6,714 nucleotides of DNA from CAZGSV01 sp964528605 (GTDB lineage: Bacteria; Armatimonadota; Zipacnadia; CAZGSV01): assembly GCA_964528605.1 (NCBI GenBank), contig CAZGSV010000147.1, forward strand, positions 1-6,714, written 5' to 3'. Shown piece by piece: positions 1 to 5,056 of the stretch. The notes beneath the pieces are model-generated. The model had not been told where the DNA came from and did no database searches. It saw only the letters and a program-made list of their open reading frames with translations. Both the position numbers and the translations under genes were made by a program. Each line of letters begins with the position of its first letter. Positions within the stretch are counted from its first letter, which is position 1.

Positions 1-573
1 GACGTGCCCCGGGACAACATAAAGGCAACCCGTAAGGGCCTGCCGCAGGCCTCGGTCGAGCGTTGGAGCCAGGCCATCCGCGAGCGGGTGCTGGGCCTGG
101 TGCCGGTGCAGGAGGCCGTGTGCCTCCTCTGCTACGTGAGCATCGGCAACGAGGTGGCCACGCACGATCTCATCCGCGCTCTGCTCGCGCGCGGGAAGCA
201 GGTGGCGGTGCCGCTCATCAACCCCGAGACCGAGACCTTCGTCCCGCGCATCATCTTCGATTTCGACTCCGACCTGCGCCCCGGTTCCTTCGGCATCCTC
301 CAGCCGCGGCTGAAGCGCTCCGAGCCGTGCGAACTCAGCCGGCTGCGGGTGGTGCTGGCGCCGGGTGTGGCCTTTGACGAGCGGGGCAATCGGTTGGGGC
401 GAGGGCAGGGGTACTTCGACCATTTCCTCAGGCGGTTGCCGGAGTCGGTGAGGCGGATCGGGCTGGCCTACGAGTGTCAGGTGGTGCCCTCGGTGCCGGC
501 GGGGCCTAACGACGAGCCGGTGGACCTGATCGTCACCGAGAAGCGCGTTATCGAGTGCCCCCGCCGACCGTAG
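1..573 (+). CDS. 5-formyltetrahydrofolate cyclo-ligase (MTHFS family), 5' end probably outside window
   Basis: Cytosolic folate enzyme that converts 5-formyltetrahydrofolate to 5,10-methenyltetrahydrofolate using ATP. Counting from the GTG at 4, the family signature is at residues 120-139 (PGVAFDERGNRLGRGQGYFD), matching the usual PGxAFDxxGxRLGxGxGYYD loop. Upstream are the EVATHDLI segment (50-57), the LP-like strand around P70, and SFGILQP (95-101), where the family usually has GxFGIxEP. The C-terminal VDLIVTEKRVIE is also typical. The 189 residues visible are close to the usual 180-200. The frame is open to base 1, and the family's first lysine/arginine-rich helix (K-x-x-L-R then an R-rich turn) is only partly present, so the GTG at 4 is more likely an internal Val codon than the true start. 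No RBS can be judged. The Tyr-Tyr of the loop is Tyr-Phe here, a common variation. Family assignment is firm; the start is unknown. Confidence 0.93.
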   Translation, partial: DVPRDNIKATRKGLPQASVERWSQAIRERVLGLVPVQEAVCLLCYVSIGNEVATHDLIRALLARGKQVAVPLINPETETFVPRIIFDFDSDLRPGSFGILQPRLKRSEPCELSRLRVVLAPGVAFDERGNRLGRGQGYFDHFLRRLPESVRRIGLAYECQVVPSVPAGPNDEPVDLIVTEKRVIECPRRP

Positions 574-590
574 CCGCCCCAGGCGTCGCC

Positions 591-880
591 CGTAGGGGCG
601 AGTCGGCGACTCGCCCCCCCGTAGGCCCGGCCCTCTGCCCTGCGGGAGCCCCGCCTCCCGCGGGGCGACGTAGGGGCCGATTCTTACTTGTCCGCCGGAG
701 GAGGAATCGGCCCGCGACGCCGCCAGGCGTCGAGACGCTGCCGGCCTGCCGCCGCCATCTCTACGCGCCGCTTGCCTAGGAGACGGCCGTGCGGGTGTAC
801 CCCCCCGAGGAGGGCCGTCCCGGAATGCCGTAGGGGCACGCCCCCGTGTTTACCCGCTGAAGGAGCGCCCGCCCGCCAGG
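591..880. repeat. Composite palindromic repeat, copy A
   Basis: A chain of hairpins begins 17 bases after the cyclo-ligase stop. In order: GGGGCGAGTC/GACTCGCCCC (595-604/608-617, 3-nt loop); GCCCCGC/GCGGGGC (648-654/660-666); a 60-bp core at 662-721 that is identical in copies B and C and holds the stem GGGCCGATTC/GAATCGGCCC (674-683/704-713, 20-nt loop); CGACGCC/GGCGTCG (715-721/726-732, loop GCCA). Two further blocks, 765-792 and about 820-847, recur in copy B. Several modules start with GTAGGGG (593-598, 671-676, 830-836). No credible coding sequence or transposase is present. The structure resembles a REP/BIME-type mosaic, but no known family was recognised. Confidence 0.85.
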
Positions 881-883
881 CCC

Positions 884-975
884 GTAGCGTCGGGGTTTAC
901 CCCGGACGCACGAGCTGCGTCGGGCGTAAAGTCGTGCCTGAGGCAGACCCCGCCAACGGCGGGGCCCGACGCTAC
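884..975. repeat. 92-nt cloverleaf-shaped nested inverted repeat
   Basis: An 11-bp perfect outer stem, GTAGCGTCGGG/CCCGACGCTAC (884-894/965-975), encloses three hairpins. The first is a 15-position stem with two symmetric mismatches (896-910/916-930, loop CGAGC). The second is a small TGCC/GGCA stem (935-938/942-945). The third is CCCCGCC/GGCGGGG (948-954/958-964, loop AAC), close to the module at 2386-2404 in copy B. Drawn flat this is a four-way junction. It is not a tRNA: the outer stem is too long and no T-loop GTTCRA motif is present. The outer-stem sequence GTAGCGTCGGG recurs at 4956-4966. The pairing is read directly from the sequence; whether it works as RNA, as a DNA cruciform, or is simply stacked repeat units is unknown. 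Confidence 0.7.
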
Positions 976-1197
976 CGCGAGGACGCAATGGGAGGCGGCT
1001 CAGACTGCTTACTGTCCCTGGTCTCCGATGTCCCCAGGTTTCCGGCCTGACCTTGACGCTCGTTGGACGCAGACACTACTGTCACCCAGCACGGCGGGGG
1101 GACACCGCTGGTGGGCAGGCACACCGGCCTGCCCCTACGAGGTCACTCGGGACCCCGCGGGGCCACCACCGCAAGCGGCAACCGGAGGCCAGTAGCC
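976..1197. other. Gene-free spacer upstream of the RraA-like gene, with one hairpin
   Basis: No coding sequence is supported here. The one clear structure is GGGCAGGC/GCCTGCCC (1113-1120/1127-1134, loop ACACCG), followed by CCCCTACG (1132-1139). That tail is the reverse complement of the CGTAGGGG head seen on other hairpins in this window, so this is a family member in opposite orientation. It ends about 60 bases before the start codon and would lie in the leader if transcription begins further upstream. The last 14 bases contain the RBS of the next gene (GGAGG at 1184-1188). Confidence 0.6.
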
Positions 1198-1917
1198 ATG
1201 ACAATGTCGAAGGACGAACGACAGGAACTGCTCGCGCTCTACCAGGGGCTACGGGTCGCGGACGTGCGCGACGGGATGGACAAGATGATGATGCACCGCA
1301 CCGGCTCGATGTGGCCGTCCATTCGCCCGCTCTTCCGCGTGCGCGCCTGCGGCATCGCGCGAACGGCGCGCTACCTGCCCTACGAAGGCAATGTGCCGAC
1401 GGTGTCGCCGGAGCAATACCAGCAGTGGGTGGACTGGTACTACGAGACCGTCTGCACCTATCCTTGGATGGATGAGATCGAGGAGGGTGACTTTTGCGTG
1501 ATTGACCAGTCCGGCGTGGACTCCGGTCTGATGGGCTCGAACAACACGCTCGCGGGCGTGAAGAGGGGGGCGCGCGGCTATGTGACCAACGGGGGGGTGC
1601 GCGACACCGACGAGGTCATCCTACAGAGGATCCCGTTCTGGTCGGCGTTCGTGTCGCAGTCCATGGTGCAGGGCAGGCTGCAGTTCGACGCGAAGGACGT
1701 TCCGGTGGCGGTGGGCGGCGTGACGGTGCGGCGGGGCGACGTGGTGGTGGCCGATGGGGACGGCCTCATCGTGGTGCCGCGCAAGATCGCGCGCCAGGTG
1801 GCCAAGTGGGCGCAGGTGGAGCACGAGGGCGACAAGGAAGGGCGCAGAGAACTCTACCAGGCGCTGGGAATGCCGCTGGACGATTCGGTCATGCCGCGCA
1901 AGGAGGCGGAGCGATGA
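1198..1917 (+). CDS. RraA / 4-hydroxy-4-methyl-2-oxoglutarate aldolase-like protein
   Basis: Predicted cytosolic member of the RraA-like fold, which includes class II pyruvate aldolases (HMG/CHA aldolase) and the RNase E regulator RraA. Seen in the 239 residues: an N-terminal VADVRDGMD segment (20-28), where family members have a T/S-x-x-(L/V)-x-D-x-(L/M) helix; GSNNTLAGVKRGARGYVTNG (113-132), the Gly/Ala-rich substrate-loop region; GGVRDTDE (132-139), carrying the Arg-Asp pair and acidic residue of the aldolase R-D-x-x-E/D motif; and GDVVVADGDGLIVVP (180-194), the usual C-terminal strand pair. It is longer than the typical 160-220 residues, with extra aromatic sequence at about 59-95. The ATG at 1198 is chosen because GGAGG (1184-1188) lies 9 bases upstream; the ATG at 1204 is spaced less well. 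It overlaps the next gene by three bases. The intact R-D-x-x-E motif favours an aldolase or decarboxylase over a pure RNase regulator, but the substrate cannot be inferred. Confidence 0.85.
   Translation: MTMSKDERQELLALYQGLRVADVRDGMDKMMMHRTGSMWPSIRPLFRVRACGIARTARYLPYEGNVPTVSPEQYQQWVDWYYETVCTYPWMDEIEEGDFCVIDQSGVDSGLMGSNNTLAGVKRGARGYVTNGGVRDTDEVILQRIPFWSAFVSQSMVQGRLQFDAKDVPVAVGGVTVRRGDVVVADGDGLIVVPRKIARQVAKWAQVEHEGDKEGRRELYQALGMPLDDSVMPRKEAER
1900..1906 (+). promoter_or_regulatory. Shine-Dalgarno site inside the upstream gene
   Basis: AAGGAGG lies 7 bases before the ATG at 1914, within the last codons of the RraA-like gene. This near-perfect site fixes the start of the PPC gene and shows that it is translated from the same message. 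Confidence 0.75.
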
Positions 1918-2354
1918 AGGTACTCAAGCATGGCGGGCCGGTAGAGGTTGTTGCCATTGGCCTCGGGCCCGGTGAGATGCTGCTGGAGTCCATAACGCAG
2001 GCGTGCCGCGAGCACGACGTTCAGAACGGCGCGGTGGTGTCGGGCATCGGGACGCTCAAGAAGTGCCGCATGCACTTCATCGAGCACACGGATTTCCCTT
2101 CGACGGACAGGTTCTACACCGTGGAGAAGCCGCTCGAGTTGCTGTCGGTCAGCGGGCTGATAGCGAACGGCGAGCCGCACCTGCACGTGGTGGTATCGTG
2201 CAGGGACGAGCAGGTGTGGGCCGGCCATCTGGAGGACGGGAGCGAGGTCGCGTATCTGGCGGAGGTCGCCATTCTCAAGTTCAACGACCTGCGGATGGCG
2301 CGGCATCTGGACCCGACGAGGAAGATAAGGCTCCTGGGTCCCGCGGAGGACTAG
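1914..2354 (+). CDS. PPC/DUF296-domain protein
   Basis: Single-domain protein of 146 residues in the PPC (plants and prokaryotes conserved) fold. In plants this domain sits beside AT-hooks; bacterial and archaeal stand-alone versions are trimeric proteins of mostly unknown role. Visible family marks: GEMLLESITQACREHDVQNG (20-39), the first helix; AVVSGIGTLKKC (40-51), the conserved SGIGxLxxxxL-like strand; ELLSVSGLIA (75-84); and GEPHLHVVVS (86-95) followed by GHLEDGSEV (104-112). The His-x-His then Gly-His arrangement is the most conserved part of prokaryotic PPC proteins, and I recall metal bound there in some structures. There is no AT-hook, signal peptide or membrane segment. The start overlaps the preceding stop as ATGA and has a strong RBS, so the two genes are coupled. 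A longer frame opens upstream but has no RBS and would overlap the aldolase gene extensively. The TAG stop is also the first bases of repeat copy B. Confidence 0.87.
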   Translation: MKVLKHGGPVEVVAIGLGPGEMLLESITQACREHDVQNGAVVSGIGTLKKCRMHFIEHTDFPSTDRFYTVEKPLELLSVSGLIANGEPHLHVVVSCRDEQVWAGHLEDGSEVAYLAEVAILKFNDLRMARHLDPTRKIRLLGPAED

Positions 2355-2614
2355 GGGCGAGGCGCCTGCCTCGCTCCGTATGGGAGCCCCGCCAGCGGCG
2401 GGGCGACGTAGGGGCCGATTCTTACTTGTCCGCCGGAGGAGGAATCGGCCCGCGACGCCAAAGGCGTCGAGAACATGCGGGCCTCCCGCCACGACCTCTA
2501 TGCGCCGCTTGCCTAGGAGACGGCCGTGCCGGTTTACCCGCCCCAGCAGGGCCGTGCCGGAATGCCGTAGGGGCACGCCCCCGTGCTTGCCCGCCGAAGG
2601 AGGGCCTGCCCGCC
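2354..2614. repeat. Composite palindromic repeat, copy B
   Basis: The repeat starts on the last base of the PPC stop codon. Hairpins in order: GCGAGGC/GCCTCGC (2357-2363/2368-2374, loop GCCT); GCCCCGCC/GGCGGGGC (2386-2393/2397-2404, loop AGC); the 60-bp core (2400-2459) with stem 2412-2421/2442-2451; CGACGCC/GGCGTCG (2453-2459/2463-2469, loop AAA). Bases 2391-2492 are a perfect 102-bp direct repeat of 2788-2889 in copy C. Bases 2502-2529 and about 2557-2585 match copy A. The first hairpin follows the stop at once but has no T-run, so it is not a classical intrinsic terminator, although it could still stabilise or end the message. Confidence 0.85.
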
Positions 2615-2726
2615 ATAGGGGCAACCTCCCGTGTCCACCCATCGTAGGGGACGGCCGCCTGGCCGTCCCGTCCGTACGCGCCCGTCACACACGCACACGC
2701 CCCGCACGACACCCGCAGGGGTCGCG
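2615..2726. repeat. Spacer between repeat copies, with a GTAGGGG-headed hairpin
   Basis: The clear element is GGGACGGCC/GGCCGTCCC (2648-2656/2661-2669, loop GCCT), preceded by GTA. It uses the same head and the same GCCT loop as the hairpins at 2357-2374 and 4530-4551 but a different stem. A weaker start of the same kind, ATAGGGGCAACCTCCC, lies just before it. Bases 2671-2726 hold only C-rich, CACACG-like sequence with no further structure that I can support. Confidence 0.65.
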
Positions 2727-2960
2727 CGTAGGGGCAGTCGGCGGCTCGCCCCCCCGTAGGCCCGGCCCTCTGCTCTCCGGGAGCCCTGCCAGCGGCGGGG
2801 CGACGTAGGGGCCGATTCTTACTTGTCCGCCGGAGGAGGAATCGGCCCGCGACGCCAAAGGCGTCGAGAACATGCGGGCCTCCCGCCACAGCCGCCGCAT
2901 GGCGCCGAGGGGTGCCCGCCTCGCCCGAATGCCCTGCGGGACGGCCGCCGGGGCGTCCTG
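2727..2960. repeat. Composite palindromic repeat, copy C
   Basis: From 2727 to about 2787 it parallels the start of copy A, but the first hairpin is decayed (GGGGCAGTC against GGCTCGCCCC). The next stem (2781-2804) carries one T opposite G, which would still pair as G-U in RNA. The 60-bp core is at 2797-2856 with stem 2809-2818/2839-2848, then CGACGCC/GGCGTCG at 2850-2856/2860-2866. Identity with copy B stops at 2889. The tail contains GGGACGGCCGCC (2938-2949), the left half of the hairpin at 2648, and ends within about ten bases of the ADP-ribosylglycohydrolase stop. The repeats therefore fill the whole space between two convergent genes. Confidence 0.8.
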
Positions 2961-4439
2961 CTAGCGAACCGGGCAGATACAGGCGCGCTCCCAGGCGCCG
3001 CACCGGGGGCATGTGGGAACGTTCCCGCCCGCAGGGTAGCCCTTGGCCTCCTCGGGTCCAAGAACGGTGAACGAGGCCCGGTACCTCTTTCCAGAGACCC
3101 GGGCGTTGACCGCGACGGCGCTGCGCGGTGGAACCCGGCGCGCGGTCACGTCGAAATGCCATCGCGCGCCTTCACGCCTGAGCCGCGAGACCTGCCAGCC
3201 CTGCGGAGCCTCCACTCTAACCGCACCCGTGACGGGAGTGCCCTCCTTTAGGAGCGACACGCCGAACGTGCGGGTCACCTGCGGCCGGAGCACTGGCTCG
3301 CCGCCGTAGTGAAAGGCGATTTCGAGGTCACGGTCCGCGGCCACGCCGGCGTGGATGTCCTGACGGAGTGCGGCGAGGGCGAGTTCATTGCGGAAGAGGA
3401 CTGACAACTCCGCTTCCGGCGGTTTGCCTGTCTGCCGGAACGACGCCGTCTGCGAGCGCGTCGCCAGGCACTGTTCCGCAAGGGCCGCCGTCCGATCGGC
3501 CAACTCCTTGAGCGTCTCGGGCGCATCGAACTTGCCGGTGAACTTGTGCAGGACGATGCTGTCGCCCACCGGTTTCCGCCACTTCGCCGGCACGCCTCGC
3601 GTTCCGTCCCGTATGCCCAACAGAGCGCCGAGCGTCGCGCCCGTCGAGTCGGTGTCATAGCCGCAGTTGACCGCCTTGCACAGGCAATCGCCATAGTCCG
3701 AGCCGTAGAGCCAGCCGAGCGCGATGAAGCCCGTGTTGGGCGCCGTATGGCACGGCTGATAGTGGCCGAAGCGGGTGGCGATGCGCTCCCGGGCCTCCGC
3801 CCAGCGCACCCCGTTCTCCCGGCACCAGAGCGCCTCGCGCACGATGCGCGCTATGCCGCAGGACTCGGGGATCATGCGGAGGCCGATGCGGATGAGCGTT
3901 CTGGTGTCGCGGACCACGAAGGCCGCGCTCTGCACCGCCGCCCAGAACATCTCTCCGTGCATTCCCTCGCCGCCGGCGTGGTCCAGCACGGCGTCCTTCC
4001 ACGACATGGCGGCGGCCAGTTGAGGGTCGCCCGGTGCGATGCAGGCCCAGATCTCGCTGCGCACCGAGGAACCCATCTCGTCCACGAAGTAGTTCTCAAA
4101 GCCGCCGGAGATCGGAGGAAGGAGGCCGCGCTCGAGGTTACGCCGGCAGAAACCGTACTCGTTCCAAGGGTACGCGGAGAGGTAGCGCACCCAGTAGTCC
4201 GCGAAGTCGGACAGCCTGGGGTGGACGCCTCGCTCCTCCAGCATCTTCAGCCACACGAGTTGGAAGTCGAGGTCGTCGTTGCCGGTTGGTTCGCGCGGGA
4301 CCGGGTCGTAGAAGTCGAGATCGTGCACGTGCTTCTGGCCTTCGCGAGGGGCGCCGAGGGTGCCGCCGATGTTCTTGCCGGCCCAGCAGGCGAGTACCTT
4401 GTCGCGGTAGACGGACATGGGCAATCTGATGGGGCGCAT
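2961..4439 (-). CDS. ADP-ribosylglycohydrolase-family protein with C-terminal beta-rich extension
   Basis: Predicted cytosolic metal-dependent hydrolase of the ARH/DraG fold, which cleaves N- or O-linked ADP-ribose; many bacterial relatives have unknown glycosidic substrates. Of 492 residues, about 10-310 form the catalytic part: VLACWAGKNIGGTLGAP (15-31) is the family's GxxxGDxLGxP entry motif; GNDDLDFQL (53-61) stands at the first metal site (T-D-D-T in ARH proteins); AGGEGMHGEMFWAA (155-168) is the central helix region; and CGYDTDSTGATLGALLG (259-275) is the D-x-D-S/T second metal site (D262, D264). Residues about 330-470 look beta-rich and may be a sandwich domain. The end carries CPRCGAWERACICP (477-490), a possible zinc knuckle. 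The ATG at 4439 is chosen because GGGAGGAG (4446-4453, read on the minus strand) sits just upstream; the ATG at 4469 would lie upstream of this RBS. The first metal motif has Asn-Asp-Asp-Leu-Asp, so the substrate may differ from characterised ARHs. Confidence 0.85.
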   Translation of the reverse strand: MRPIRLPMSVYRDKVLACWAGKNIGGTLGAPREGQKHVHDLDFYDPVPREPTGNDDLDFQLVWLKMLEERGVHPRLSDFADYWVRYLSAYPWNEYGFCRRNLERGLLPPISGGFENYFVDEMGSSVRSEIWACIAPGDPQLAAAMSWKDAVLDHAGGEGMHGEMFWAAVQSAAFVVRDTRTLIRIGLRMIPESCGIARIVREALWCRENGVRWAEARERIATRFGHYQPCHTAPNTGFIALGWLYGSDYGDCLCKAVNCGYDTDSTGATLGALLGIRDGTRGVPAKWRKPVGDSIVLHKFTGKFDAPETLKELADRTAALAEQCLATRSQTASFRQTGKPPEAELSVLFRNELALAALRQDIHAGVAADRDLEIAFHYGGEPVLRPQVTRTFGVSLLKEGTPVTGAVRVEAPQGWQVSRLRREGARWHFDVTARRVPPRSAVAVNARVSGKRYRASFTVLGPEEAKGYPAGGNVPTCPRCGAWERACICPVR

Positions 4440-4528
4440 GCTCCGCTCCTCCCTTCGGTGGCTGGCCAATGTACCGCAGCGCTTCTAGCGGCGCAAAGAA
4501 GCAAGCGTGGCTGCGGGCTCGGGCCGCA

Positions 4529-4587
4529 GGGGCGAGGCGCCTGCCTCGCCCGCCGTAGGAGGGTTCTCGCGGTGCAGGCGCCTCGCC
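4529..4587. repeat. Short GTAGGGG-family inverted repeat (copy D) at a gene breakpoint
   Basis: The hairpin GGGCGAGGC/GCCTCGCCC (4530-4538/4543-4551, loop GCCT) shares 21 bases (4529-4549) with the start of copy B (2354-2374). In addition GGCGAGGCGCCTG (4531-4543) is repeated in inverted form as CAGGCGCCTCGCC (4575-4587), so the unit has palindromic ends about 60 bases apart. Its right edge coincides with the point where alpha/beta hydrolase homology begins. Confidence 0.75.
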
Positions 4588-4959
4588 GCCGGCGTCGCCA
4601 TCTGCTGGATGGCCACCGACAAGGGCCTGATGGTGCCGGGGCAAAATCAGACCGTGGGTCAGTCAGCGTTCACGATGACGCACCCCGCCATCTTCAACTG
4701 GCTCGACTACCCCGATGTAGCCAGCATCGCCTGCCCCAAGCCGATGCTCTTCTACAACGGCGAGCAGGATTCGTTGTTCCCGGTGCCGATGGTCGAGGAG
4801 GCCTGCGCGAAGGTGCGGGCCGTGTGGGAGTCGCAAGGCGTGGGTGAGCGCCTGGAGACCAGAATTTGGCCGGTGCCGCACGTCTTCAGCGTGCAGACGC
4901 AGGAGGCGGCGTTCGCCTGGCTCGACCGGAATCTGCGGCCGGGCGCAGAGGAATGGTAG
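4579..4959 (+). pseudogene. C-terminal remnant of a dienelactone hydrolase / acetyl-xylan-esterase-like alpha/beta hydrolase
   Basis: The translated stretch starting AAGVAICWMATDKGL and continuing HPAIFNWLDYPDVASIACPK, PMLFYNGEQDSLFP, IWPVPHVFSVQ and AFAWLDRNL is the last third of a secreted or cytosolic esterase of the dienelactone-hydrolase type. It keeps the acid (Asp codon 4768-4770, in GEQDSLFP) and the histidine (codon 4879-4881, in VPHVF) of the catalytic triad. The entire N-terminal part, including the G-x-S-x-G nucleophile elbow, is absent, and no matching coding sequence precedes it in any frame. Homology starts at or just inside the inverted repeat ending at 4587. A GTG at 4507 would keep the frame open but has no good RBS and would translate the repeat. 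The remaining frame is undamaged to its TAG, so the loss looks recent, or it reflects a join made in assembly. A short expressed fragment cannot be excluded but should not be catalytic. Confidence 0.75.
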
Positions 4960-5056
4960 CGTCGGGCTTCGCCCTCGATCCTGTGCCTGTGGCGCCGCGT
5001 CGCCCGCCGACGGGTGTATGATGTAGGTGGGCCGTCGGCCCCTGGGGGTGAGTGCG

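Noticed and set aside
884..975. tRNA or tmRNA gene
   Set aside because: The cloverleaf outline is suggestive, but the closing stem is 11 bp, the arms have the wrong lengths, and there is no T-loop or conserved D-loop sequence.
1053..1082. Sigma-70 promoter with TTGACG at 1053-1058
   Set aside because: No acceptable -10 box lies 16-19 bases downstream (best TACTGT), so the hexamer alone is not enough.
2357..2374. Intrinsic terminator after the PPC gene
   Set aside because: The stem is good but no T-run follows, and the same hairpin occurs at 4530-4551 where no gene ends, so it is better described as a repeat.
662..2856. CRISPR array
   Set aside because: Only three copies, spaced 1738 and 397 bases apart, each 60 bp with its own hairpins; there are no regular spacers and no cas genes.
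2380..3251. Open frames of 140-250 codons on both strands across the repeat region, several sharing an SAGGGIGPRR-like segment
   Set aside because: They translate the repeat copies themselves; the shared peptide comes from the 60-bp core. Composition is Arg/Pro/Gly-rich, there is no consistent RBS, and no protein family is recognisable.
3546..4847. 433-codon plus-strand frame opposite the ADP-ribosylglycohydrolase gene
   Set aside because: Antisense shadow in GC-rich DNA. The minus strand carries clear family motifs and an RBS, while this frame has none.
4507..4959. Complete 150-codon gene starting at GTG 4507
   Set aside because: It lacks a convincing RBS, would translate an inverted repeat for its first 25 or so residues, and the recognisable domain lacks its catalytic nucleophile half.
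5017..5022. -10 box TATGAT upstream of the LolA-like gene
   Set aside because: A good -10 match, but the sequence 17 bases upstream is GC-only with no -35 likeness; it is possible but unsupported.
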